Shown: positions 1-10,379 of the stretch, in pieces
How the letters are laid out: every line of letters begins with the position of its first letter
Position numbering within the stretch: position 1 is the first letter of the stretch
NCBI GenBank assembly: GCA_033297075.1
Contig: MU858112.1
Location: forward strand, 1-64,000
Direction: 5' to 3'
DNA: 64,000 nt
Origin: Rhypophila decipiens
Lineage: Eukaryota > Ascomycota > Sordariomycetes > Sordariales > Naviculisporaceae
Translations under genes and position numbers: made by a program
Notes under the pieces: model-generated
What the model was told of the DNA's origin: nothing
The model's database searches: none
What the model saw: only the letters and a program-made list of their open reading frames with translations

Positions 1-220
1 CTGTGTGACTAGTTAAGAAGAAGACCTATGTAGTGACAGGGGGGGTAGTGTCACGGGCCTAGCCGTGACATGGGGTCATGGGGGATCACGTGACCTGATT
101 AGTCAGCCCCCACCTGGTATATAGCTCCATGCAGGCGGGGCTGCTTGTTGTAGCTCGTCGTGCAACAACATCGATTGTCAACCCCACACAAGGTTCGCTC
201 CCGTGACAGCCGCAGTTAAC
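1..220. repeat. LTR-like sequence at window edge (tentative)
   Basis: A perfect 8 bp inverted repeat TGTCACGG/CCGTGACA with a 6 nt loop lies at 49-70, among several further GTGAC/GTCAC copies (33-38, 88-94). A TATA-like GGTATATAG follows near 116. Hairpin, TATA box and short leader resemble the U3/R part of a fungal LTR, but the left end is outside the window and no gag/pol or primer-binding site is visible. A gene promoter is an alternative. Confidence 0.3.
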
Positions 221-307
221 AAGATGTGCCATATGCTACATCACGAGCCGGGTGGTTACACAGCCGTAGCTAGCTTGGACAACGGCAAGAGATGCCCTCC
301 GCGGAGA

Positions 308-573
308 CTAAATTTGCAGTGCACAAAATCACATCAACCAATCAAAATACCTAGGCAGGCAGGAAGGCTCTCATCCCCTCTGTAGAAGCTAAAATTGCAG
401 TGCGCAAAATCGGAACAACTACCAATTAAAATACCTAGGCAGGCAGGCAGGCTCTCATCCCCTCTGTGGAGGCTAAAATTGCAGTGCAGAATCGGAACCA
501 ACTACCAATCAAAATACCTAGGCAGGCAGGCAGGCAGGCAATCATCCCCTCTGTGGAGACTAAAATTGCAGTG
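308..573 (+). repeat. Three tandem 81-87 bp repeats ending in CTAAAATTGCAGTG
   Basis: Four copies of the box CTAAAWTTGCAGTG lie at 308-321, 389-402, 473-486 and 560-573. They delimit three tandem units at 322-402, 403-486 and 487-573, of 81, 84 and 87 bp. Each unit holds, in order, an AAATCGGAAC-like segment, ATACCTAGG, a (GGCA)n run that lengthens from unit to unit, CATCCCCTCTGTGGAG and the box. Most other differences between units are transitions. A further box is at 1108-1121. Confidence 0.85.
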
Positions 574-670
574 TAGAAAGAGCCTCAGACATACTGACAG
601 ATTTCACACCCCATTTTTACACCCAGGTGAGCCTCTCCAGACTGGAATATAAGGTTCCAAAATTAAAGAG

Positions 671-891
671 GAGGTCTAACGGGACTGTCATAAACGTCAC
701 TTTCAACTGTAACCCACACACACAACCCTAACCCCCAACTCTCGGCCGAGGTCATAACCCACGAAAAAGTCGTTTTCTATATGGCCATACCAATGCAAAA
801 ATGGGCTTACACCTTTACAAAATTGACCCTGGTTATGGGTTGGACTTATAGTGGAAAGTGACGTTTATAACAGTCCCGTTAGACCCCCTAG
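671..891. mobile_element. 221 bp non-autonomous inverted-repeat element (MITE-like)
   Basis: Near-identical terminal inverted repeats of about 37 bp start GGTCTAACGGGACTGT and continue to CACTTTC; cores are at 673-709 and 849-885. Only a few positions differ between the arms. The flanks are AATTAAAGAG (661-670) and AATTAAAAGAG (892-902), which could be a 10 bp target-site duplication. It is too short to code for anything. Such a duplication would fit a hAT- or Mutator-type element; the exact ends are uncertain by a few bases. Confidence 0.7.
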
Positions 892-901
892 AATTAAAAG
901 A

Positions 902-2509
902 GCCTCAAGGGTTCAGATTAGTCCAAACCGCAGCAACTCGGTGAAGTGAGGTCTCGTCTTCCCGTTCAAGTTAGAACTGAAAGTGCAGTGTAGTAAGTGA
1001 TGACCAAATTTTGTACTCCGTACGTAACATATTCTTCACCGTTTCTATCGAGTATGCAGTTAGCAGTTATGAGTCTGGTTGTCGAGCGATCACCCCCTCC
1101 GTGGAGGCTAAAGTTGCAGTGCAGATCCACGGGATGTGGAATTGTCCAGCACTGACCTGTACGACGTACAGTACCCTCACATTCGGTATTCAGTGCAAGG
1201 GAGCACACCGTGAACAGACAGTGTGGTGGTGCATCCTTCAATCTCGCGAACTTACTACCATTAGGTACGTAGCAAAGTGTACTTTGAACGCCAGATCAAG
1301 ACCAAAAGGCGAGATGCGAGAGATGAAAGATCTAAGTAATTCAGGAAAAAAAAAAAGACATTGTTCTCTTTAAGCAGTAATGCTAGATGGGTTGTTAATG
1401 CAGTTCAGTTCAGTTCAGTTCAGTTCAGTTCAGTTCAGTTCAGTTCAGTTCAGTTCAGTTCAGTTCAGTTCAGTTCAGTTCAGTGATTGAAGTGAACGCT
1501 CTTAAGAACAAGCTGAAAAGTCAGCTGAAAGCTTCAGAGTCTACCTTGTAAGCATAAGCGTGCCGAGGTGGTCATCGTTTCAGCTTTCAGAGAGAGGACC
1601 AGTCTAACTGGGATAGGTGGGTATGAATACAAAGAGAAGTGGAAGTAAGTGCAGCAGAAAAATATGCAGTCTTGAAGTTCAAAGTCTGTTTACTTACTAT
1701 GCCAAAGACTACGAAACTGAAACTATCATCTTAAAGCAACTCTTCAAACATACGTGAGAAGCTTTCCTCTAATACAAAAAGGGCCATAAAAGCTGAGATA
1801 CAGTCAAGGTAACAAGCCTGAAAGAGCGATGGAGAATGTCAAATATATTTAAACACCCGTTTCCAACATCTTATTAGCTCCTCGATCACCTCCTAAGAAA
1901 GATACTGGAAAAAAATTTGATTATCGCACATGAGTTCATATCCTAACCAGACAGAAATCCAACCATGCTCACGAGAAAAGAAAAGAAAAAGAATGCGTAC
2001 ACAGCCATAGAAGGTACGTGAAATAAACAGAACAAGATGATGGATGGAAAAGGAAGAAGAATAAAACCAAGACAGAAAATAGAGGCCGTAAGCGTTACTT
2101 GCCTCCCTCCTTGTATGTATATGCTATGCTTGAAGAAAAAAAAAGGTCATATAAATGTGTACATGAATTATAGCGTCGTCAAATTCGCTTGCTCCCTTGC
2201 TCTGTCTGCTGTTCTCTCGTATGCAAAATTACAGTGGTGGGCGCTTAATGCGTGCGTCTCCGAGGTATGGATCTGGTAGTTATCCAACCATCCATGGATT
2301 GGCCAGTCCTGTCCAAGTTGGCAGGTATTAAAAAGTGTAGATAAAGCGTTTGTTGATGATGTTGATTTGGTCGGGTCCTCTCATTGTGCGAGGTTTCATC
2401 TCAGAGTTGTGATATTACGTATGATCGGTTGAGTACAATAGGACCGGCGTTGAAAGTGTCTGTCCTGAAGCGGGAAGAGGAAGCTTTGTCATGTATCTCT
2501 GAGCGGTCG
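902..2509. other. Gene-free stretch after the repeat cluster
   Basis: Apart from the isolated CTAAAGTTGCAGTG box at 1108-1121, a TACTCCGTA motif at 1014-1022 and the CAGTT array, I see no coding sequence. The part near 2300-2509 is the likely 3' flank of the minus-strand gene that ends at 2510. Confidence 0.6.
1401..1484 (+). repeat. (CAGTT)n pentanucleotide microsatellite
   Basis: Sixteen perfect copies of CAGTT plus a trailing CAGT. No interruptions, so it is a young or unstable array. It is not the fungal telomere repeat TTAGGG. Confidence 0.98.
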
Positions 2510-5448
2510 TCACCTAGACGCCGGACTCAAAGGACCAAGGGGACTGCGGCCAATGCCGGCGCCGGGCGTCGCCTTTTTGAGCGCACGTATCTCGTCTTCC
2601 AGTTTTCGGCGTTTGGCTTGTTCCTCCTGTTGGGCATTGTTAGTACGGCTTGAAGAACATCAAGATATAAAAATGGAGCAAGACATACCCTCAACTCCTC
2701 TTGGAACTTCTTCCTCTCCTCCTTCATGGTAGCCCTGAACTGCTCGCTCAACATGCTGGCGCCGGCTCTCGACGCCCCAACGCCGCCGGGACCCAAGCTG
2801 CCCGGCCCAGGGCTAGGAGGAACCCTCAACTTCTCTTTATCAAGCTCCTCCTTCAGCCTGCTGACCTCCCTGTCCAAGCGATCCCTCAAAGTCTTGACCT
2901 CGGCTTCCAGTCCCTGCTTGACACTGAGTGCATCATCCAGCTGACTCTCAAGATCCAGCTTCTCCTTCTCGGCAGCAATGCTCTCCTTGGTCATCTCCTC
3001 GAAATCGCGAAGCGTGCTGGTCAGCTCTGCCTTCAAGTTGGCCACCTGCTGGTTCAGGCCTTGGGTTTCGGATGACTTGGACAAAGCGGCAACCTCAGCC
3101 GCACGTTGGGCGCGAGACCCGTAGGCTCCGTCCAGCTCGGCTTTGGCAAAGGTCAGTTCGGTCTTGAGCTCAATGACCATGCCGTTCATCTGCTCAAGCT
3201 CTTCCTCCTTTTCTTTGAGACTCTTGGCGAGTTCTTCAACCTTGGCCTCCGCTGTGGCTTTGGCCTCGTCAGCCTCGCTGAGTTTGGCTTGAATGGCGGC
3301 AAGATTAGCCTCGACGGCCTCCATCCGGCCTGAGGATTCCTTCAAGGAGCCTTCCAGTTGGGTAATGGTGACATCTTGTGCTTTGGATTGAGATTCGAGT
3401 GCGGCCAATGTCGACTCCAATGCAGTAATCGTCATCTCCCGATCTTTGCACTCAACCTCGAGCGTGGCGACCTTGGCGCTCCTCTCCTTCAGTTGGTCTT
3501 GGGCAAGCCTAGTCTGCTCCTGCACCGCCCGGGCAGATGTGCTATCGTTCTCTTCGCTAGCCTTCTGGAGAGCATCCATGTTATTCAGCGCCTCGGCCAG
3601 CTTATCCCTGGCATCCTTGGCCGCCAGCTCGCTATCATCAAGCAACAACTTCAGCTTCTCGAGCTCCTCGGTCTTGGTCTTGACCTCCTGGTCCTTCTCG
3701 GCGTCGCTCTTGTTATTCAGCTCGCGCTGCTGCTTGATCTGCCGCTTCAGCACAGACTTCTGCTCCTTCAGGCTCGTGGCCTGGGCGTAGAGCCACTGCA
3801 CCTTGGCAGAGAAGGCCTGCAGGGAGTAGGTCTCGTTCGGATCCACGGATTCGTCGCCAGACATGTCATCCTCGTCGGGCGGCAGACCCATGTTGGCACG
3901 GTTCTGTTTGCGAGCTACCTTTTGCTGCTGGATCTCGGCAAAGCCTGACTGGATGATATCCCACAGGCCGGTGAGGACTGTTTCCACCTGGTCGCTGTTC
4001 TGCTTCTTGGCTGTCGCTGATTCAGATAGGTCCGCCGCTGTTTCCAGCTCAATCTGAATTAACTGAAGGGCGTTTCGAAGATAGTCCAGCTTGTTGTCCA
4101 AGGATGCCGTCGCGTCGGGGGTTGGTGCGTCGGGATTCGATTGCAGGAGCAGGTCATAGACTTGGCGGTTCAGCTCCTGAATCCGCTCCTCTGCCTCCAC
4201 ACGGGCTGATATCGCTTCGTCCGCCTTGGCTCTGTATTCTGAATCCTTCGAGTTCTCCTGAGCAAAGTACTTTTGCTCTTCAGATGCCGCTGCAAGGCCC
4301 ATTTCGAGATATTCTATCTGTCGGTTGAGCGACTCGCCTGATCCACTTGACGGGCTGGGCTCGGGGAATTCGGCGTTCTCTGTAGGATTGAACGTGATGA
4401 CGACATCCCTCAGCCTGGTGTTCAGGGTCTCCAGTTTCCTCTCGGTATCCGAGATGATCCTGCGCTGTTCGTCCGACAAGGAGCTGAGCTGCACATTTTC
4501 CTCCTTGACACGATCCATCTCCCCGCGAAGTTGGTTCTGCTCTCTTACCGGCGACTTCATGGGAATCTCGATAGTATTCTTCCGAGGTCGTGCCTGTGGG
4601 CCATCCATCTGGTCAAGCGCAAGGTAGAGGCTCCGGTCATCAAACCCATCATCACCGGGCGGCTCCAGACTGTTGCGTGCGTTGGAGTAGGTGTACAAGC
4701 TCTCGGGGCTCCCTGGGATGCCGTTCGTCATGAGTTGGCCCGCTGGTGGCTGCCCTGACTTCTTTGAAGATGCTCGGTGCGTGAGTTGCAGGATCGCGCA
4801 GGTGTGCTCTAGCAGCTTCCTTTGTGGTTCCATCAGGCACTTTTCAAGTGAAAAGAGTTCGGTGGCCAGCTCTTCGCATCGCTTCTCGCTAATCTGCCTC
4901 TCCATCTCGGCTTCCTTGGCTTGGTCGCTGAGGCGGTTGTTACCAATGAAGCTCCGGCGCTTGGTCTCTGGCCGCCCGGGAGAATATAGTTTGGCCATGG
5001 ATATGGCGGCGTCGCGGTATTTGGACTGTATCGCCAGGTTGGCTCGCGCTTGCTCGATCCGCATCGTCAACGACTGGACCTGCTTTTTGATGCCGTCTAC
5101 CTCCTCCTGCGATAATATCTGGTATTTCCGGCTGTCTGAGAGGGCCGTCTCGGTCAATAAGTGCACCTGTATCGGGTCATCAAGATCAACGTGCGGCGAG
5201 GCTTGTGGTTTATCGCCGTTCATCTGGACAGAAAGAGAGTGGTTAGAGGTACGACTCGAAAATGAGGGCATACGGCGCAGTGATCTTGTTCGTACTTGAT
5301 TGTAGCGTGGCCTCTCGTTTTCAAATCCACCCAAGACTTCTTTCTTGTATCCCTCCATGAGTATCTTTCCGTTGGGGCCAATTGGTTGCGCGGGCGCCAA
5401 CTTCCCGGGGCCGTAGCCATCCCCTTGCCTCGCCCCGAATCCGTTCAT
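2510..5448 (-). CDS. Uds1 (up-regulated during septation) domain coiled-coil protein
   Basis: Model: complement(2510-2626, 2689-5223, 5296-5448), 934 residues. The N-terminal third (about residues 64-210, from DPIQVHLLTETALSDS through ILSQEEVD to the MAKLYSP region) is what I recognise as the fungal Uds1 domain. The rest is almost continuous coiled coil rich in K/E/L/Q heptads, ending in a charged EEQAKRRKLEDEIRALKK segment. The 3' intron (62 nt; GTATGT, TACTAAC, CAACAG) is supported because splicing restores the coiled coil, whereas read-through leaves it. The 5' intron (72 nt; GTACGA, CTAAC, CAG) is a multiple of three and free of stops, so a retained form would add 24 residues. By family knowledge, S. 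pombe uds1 expression rises at septation; a scaffold role at the septum or microtubule-organising centre is inference. Confidence 0.85.
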
Positions 5449-7309
5449 GCTGTCTATTCGTGATAACTGCGCCGATTACGGGTCGATGGTAATCGCTCGC
5501 TGGGGTCTTTTGATCAGTCGTATATGGCTGGCTTTCTAATAGTCGATTTTTGTCCAAGACATTATTCGGAGGAAATAATCGTAGAGAGTCCGAGAAATAG
5601 TCCAACTGCGTGCCGAACGAGGATCCAAAGAGGAATGCCCTGCTTCTGCTGACTTTACAGCGCGCCGTAGCGCTTTCCTTTTCAAAAGGCTTATCCCAGA
5701 AATCCGGCCTTCTTGAATAGCAATGGTATTGAATGAAGAAGCTGCACAAATGGAGGTCGTGTGGTGAAGTTCGCGAATTTCGAAGACTCCGTTCGGTAAA
5801 GGGGGCAGCGGCCGGACAGTGCTACAGTGAATTTACCGCGCGACGGGACCAAGCTGTGCCAAGGATTTCCCAATTGCAACTATGGCAAGAACCAGGGGTG
5901 TTAGCCGCGCTTGTCAAAGCAGTCGAGGTTGTCTCAAAAAGGTACCCGTTCGAGAATGGCGTAATTGGCTTTTCTTGATTGACGGGAAGGATACGAACAC
6001 CGTATTGATTAGCAAATACGAATTGTGCTGTGAGTGAAATAGAAACACGAAAAGTAATACGAGTATTCAACAAATTTTAACTGTGCATATGAATGTGATG
6101 TCAAGGTGTAATCTGGAAACAGGAAAAGCTTGGAGAAGGACATATGACGAGAGAGAGGAAAAGATATTCCCAAGCTGAAGAGGACCTTGGTACACTCCAG
6201 TGTGGGGAGATGGGCTGTTTTAGAGGTTGTGTTACCAGCTCATGACTGCGAAAATGGTGACCCAAACCGGGCATGATCTTCCTATCCGTGAACTCGCATA
6301 ATGAGCATCAAGAGTCGGCGCAACGAGATAACATCATGATGGGCTGAAAAGTCCACTGCCCAGCAGGATATCCGTGGACAGTACACGTGTGGGAGGCAGT
6401 GAAGCACCTGAAGGCCCCAGACATTTTGTAACTCAATGTCGCACTGCCCCCGAAGAGGGCTTTGGGGGCGCTGTGTTAGAGCAAGCCCAGTGGAAAGTCG
6501 CATTGCAGGCTCGCTCGCAGCAGGCCCGATGACGTCCCTCCACTGCTCAAATCCTACCAAGGCAAAGCAGTCCCCATGTACTTTTTGGCAATGTGAACGG
6601 CAGAGAGGTACTTGAGCCTTTCTTGTAAACTGCCAACTTGAAATGTTGTGCTGTCCTTATTGGTGTGAGCAAATAGGGAGCAGGTGTGTCGTTAACATTG
6701 GTGTATTTTTAGCACAGAACTCCGAAGATGCAGCCCTCGGTCCGTCAATACGGGCGATCAGAAAGTCAGACAGGCATAGTGCTCGGACAAACATTTGGAC
6801 GTGCCAAGCTCGTGTCTATCACCGGTTTTCGAGCTTAAGAGGCGAATTCGTATCGAAGGGGTTTGTTGAATGCAAAACTGTGTCCAACTGGCTTAAAAGT
6901 TATGGAGGGGTTGCCGAAATGGGTCAGCTGGCGTGTCCTAGCTGTAGCTATCCGAAGATGACTCGCCACTTCTGCGGCCATGGAGTGCTTTCCCACTGCG
7001 AATTCGTCGTCGTTGTGCACTCAGTTGGAAGAGAACCAGCATTTTCAGTATTCATAAAAGAGCCATGCCTATCATTCGTGCGCTATGCTACTTGATCCGA
7101 CCTGGACCAGATGATATCAAAGTGAGGTCCTAACTCAAGCCATAGCAACATGATCGCTCTAGACGCTTGCCAACCTCAAATTAAACCCGCAAATCATAAT
7201 CCATAAGAGTGATATTCTATACCATTTAATGCCCAGGAGCCATTATCAGGCATATGCCCATAAGCACGGGAATGATGAGCCAGAGCAACACTTCGAGATG
7301 ACATAAACT
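5449..7309. other. Intergenic, 1.9 kb
   Basis: Upstream region of the minus-strand Uds1-domain gene and 3' flank of the minus-strand Dsc2-like gene. The longest open frame (6643-7095, +) has no recognisable domain and no splice-supported extension. No repeat noticed. Confidence 0.5.
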
Positions 7310-8206
7310 CTATAATGCCCCTCTGACCTCATCAAGAAGCTGCTCTCCCATCGCCCTCCGCCTATTGGTATCACCCTGGCCACCGGCAACAGGCTGGGCT
7401 CCCGAGGCTGTGCTCATGGATGAGCCCTCGTCCTCCAGTCTTCTCCGGATCCCCTCAATGCCTTGCCTGGGCCCATGAGTCTTTACTCCAATCATCCACC
7501 CCGGGACTCGCCAACGAGTTAAAACGCCCGGAAGCAGCTCGTTCCGCCACAAGTATCCTACCGCCCAGCCCACCACGGCGCCGAGAAGAGAGCCGGGCCA
7601 CTGAAAGAGTGCCAGCTGGAGCGCCATCACATACCGGGTCGACTTGTCCGAGAAGGTCAGCCCTGGGGTTTGGGATTCGTCGGCTTTCGGCGCTCCTGTC
7701 GACAAGGCCAGTTTATACTTGTACAGGTGCGGAACAATGGCGTGGTACTGAGCGAGAACGCCAAAGATGATGGGTGTCGGTCCGGCTGGCAGGAAGTCGA
7801 TCACTCCCATAGACAGCGGCCGCAGTACAAGAGTTAGAAGTAGTGGTGTGATGACCGATGTGAGGAGATACGTAACAATAATGAATGACTATTTTCTCAC
7901 GGTCAGAAACGAACTCTGGATCGCAAAAAGATCACACAAACTCTCACTTACAGCATATTTTCTTGGGCCCCACAGCTGCTCAATCGTTCTCAGATTATAT
8001 AGCGACATGCATGCGAAGAGAACCTCGGATGAGTTTGTATAACAAAGTTGATAGATCAAGGCCCTCCAGGGTTGGTGATACCGCAGAAAGTGTGTTGCGA
8101 CCGAGATGTAGAAATAGTGCTTGATGTCGAGGAGCGTGGCTGCGATGGAAGCTCCGGCGAGCCCCAGCACCAAGGTGCGGGTCACCGGTGCATTTGAGAA
8201 TGACAT
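7310..8206 (-). CDS. dsc2: Dsc2-like rhomboid/derlin-type subunit of the Golgi DSC E3 ubiquitin ligase
   Basis: Model: complement(7310-7888, 7952-8206), 277 residues. The intron is 63 nt (GTAAGT, CTGAC, ATAG) and its removal joins GPRKYA to SFIIVTYLL, restoring a membrane helix. The protein has several hydrophobic segments: near the N-terminus (TRTLVLGLAGASIAATLLD), around SEVLFACMSLYNL, SFIIVTYLLTSVITPLLL, GPTPIIFGVLAQY and LLGAVVGWAVGYLW. This matches the UBAC2/Dsc2 family of rhomboid pseudoproteases, which in fungi works with Dsc1/Tul1 in SREBP cleavage and membrane-protein quality control (family knowledge). There is no GxSG serine motif, as expected for a pseudoprotease. The last 50 residues are basic, and I could not make out a UBA domain that some family members carry. 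Confidence 0.82.
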
Positions 8207-9156
8207 GATATCGACTTATGCTGCTGGTTCTGAGCGAGTGACTTGATGCTACCGGAGCATGTTTTGGTGGAAAAGAAGCGAGTCAAGTTATATGTCGCTG
8301 GGCAAAGGCCGAGAACAGAATCCCAAACTGTCGTTCCCGAATTGAACAAGTATCTCGTTCTCGTTGTGTATCACCAACTCAACCCGAACTATTGTACGGG
8401 ACCCTTTTCACTGCACCAATCCAACTGCTCTGCGGCTGAATCTCAAAATTTCGATTGGTGTAGAGAAAAAGGCGTGTTCGTCGGCACCGTTGGGATGGAT
8501 AGCTAGTCCGCTCTATGCATCCAGTCTGCGAGGTTATTTCATGATCATGTTTGATCGGTGTCATCTTCAATCAGCCTTCAAGTCCCCTGCGGCGATGACA
8601 TGTGTCTTTCGGGATAAAGTGGGTCCCGCCCTCCACCTTTGGCACTTTCCTTTTGCGCTCCCGTCATCGTGCACCACCACCGAGGCGCACCCACTGGACC
8701 TTGTGTAGCACCACAACCAGGAACGAGGCGAGAATCTGTAATCATATCTTGCCCAGATACGTACGTAAGCTTTTATAACCTCCAGAACGACGGCTTGACA
8801 ACAAGTCGAAATCTGTACACTCATTGACCCTGTTGAAGAATATACCAAGCATTTTCCGTACATTTCTTATGCAAGTCGTCAGCCAAGTCATCAACCAGCC
8901 ACACATACGCACGCACAGGTTTAGCCATGAAATAGACACCTAACTTGTCCTTTTCCTTTCGGTCTTTTCCAAATCTACTCATCTTTTGACGGCTCCGGAT
9001 TGCCATCACATTCGCTTCATCTCGCCGATCTGCTCCGTGCTTTCTCCGGCCCGAACCGTCTTTAGCCCATTGCGCAATAGCCTCCCTGGCCTCGAACTTT
9101 TTTAGTTTTTGATACCCTTGAACACATTCAAGTCACTCCGCCGCCCCGGACCCAAA
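8207..9156. other. Shared upstream region of the divergent dsc2-like and rer2 genes
   Basis: About 950 bp between two divergent start codons, so it probably holds both promoters. It becomes pyrimidine-rich just before the rer2 start (T-runs near 9098-9110). No open frame with a recognisable product. Confidence 0.55.
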
Positions 9157-10379
9157 ATGTCGGATCTACACCTGTCGCGCTTTCGCAAATGGCTCCTTAG
9201 CTCCCCGCCGGTGGAATTGGCCGCGAAATGCATGCGCGAGACCCTCATCGGGGCGTTACGACAGGGGCCCATTCCTCAACATGTTGCCTTCGTTATGGAC
9301 GGAAATAGGAGATACGCGCGGAACCACAAGATTGAGACGGTGGAGGGCCATAACCTAGGATTTGAAGCCATGGCAAGGGTATGCGCAACACATCTGGATC
9401 TTCATCTTCCATCTGATGTTGTACCTGGGCTGACTGACCCGCGATTCTTCCCAGATCCTTGAAGTGTGCTACCAATGTGGTGTCAAGGTCGTGACCGTCT
9501 ACGCGTTCAGCATTGAGAACTTCAACCGGCCGAAATACGAGGTCGATGGGCTTATGCAACTCGCCAAGCTGAAGCTCGAGCAGCTGGTGCAACACGGGGA
9601 GATCCTCGAGCGGTACGGGGCGAGGATAAAGATTCTGGGCCAGCGCGATATGCTCAGTCCAGATGTTCTCGAGGTGATGGACCGCGCCGAGGAAACCACA
9701 AAACACAACAGGAGGTAAGCTACGCCCCGACACGGCCTCTCTAACCCCCAATCGAAGCCCCTTTAACACATTCCTCGACAGTGCGGTCCTCAACATCTGC
9801 TTCCCATACACATCTCGAGCGGAAATAACCACGGCGATCAGAGAAACAGTCGACGAATACCTGACTCCGCCGCGACCGCATGGCACTCCGTTCTCGCAAA
9901 CCCGAATTACTCAGAGTTTACTCTCCAAGCATGGCGAGTCCAAACTCGACCCGGCGTCTTCCGACCTCGACTCAGCCGCCGCGTCTGCTGACGAACCCGA
10001 CCAAGACTCGGTCTCCTCGACCACCACAGTGATCGACTCCCCACCTCTGAAACCCTCCGCGCCCGTGGCCGTCAACGGTAACGTGACCATCTTCCCTAAC
10101 GTGGAAAACATCACGGCCGAGACGCTGGATAAGCGCATGTACACGGCCGGGGACCCGCCCCTGGACCTGTTCATTCGGACGAGTGGAGTCAGCCGGTTGA
10201 GTGACTTTATGCTGTGGCAATGCCACCAGGACACCCAGATCTTCTTTCTGAATTGTCTGTGGCCCGAGTTCGACCTGTGGCATTTCTTACCCGTCTTGGT
10301 TGAGTGGCAGTGGAGACAGAAGATGAAGGAACGGGAAGAGCGGCCGCGGAAGCATTCGAAAGGGAACAAAGCCGCGTAG
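9157..10379 (+). CDS. rer2: Dehydrodolichyl diphosphate synthase (cis-prenyltransferase, Rer2/Srt1)
   Basis: Model: 9157-9378, 9455-9714, 9782-10379; 359 residues. Introns are 76 nt (GTATGC..CCAG) and 67 nt (GTAAGC, CTAAC, ACAG). It condenses isopentenyl diphosphate onto farnesyl diphosphate in the cis configuration to make the dolichol precursor for glycosylation, at the ER. The UPP-synthase signatures are all present: FVMDGNRRYA with catalytic Asp near residue 48, YAFSIENFNRP, ICFPYTSRAEI, and the C-terminal RTSGVSRLSDFMLWQ and WPEFDLWHF. An acidic, Ser/Thr-rich insertion of roughly 70 residues (genomic about 9880-10090) separates the last two conserved blocks, and the C-terminus is a basic tail. 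The first ATG of this frame is at 9157; an upstream TTG at 9109 is not credible. Confidence 0.96.

Noticed and set aside
1401..1484. CAGTT array as an internal telomere repeat
   Set aside because: Filamentous ascomycete telomeres are TTAGGG; CAGTT is an ordinary microsatellite.
6643..7095. 150-codon + frame with many cysteines (CPSCSY..HFCGHG)
   Set aside because: Looks zinc-finger-like at first, but spacing fits no known finger, and I found no splice-supported extension.
9109..9156. N-terminal extension of Rer2 by 16 codons
   Set aside because: The frame is open but begins at TTG; the first ATG is at 9157 in a normal context.
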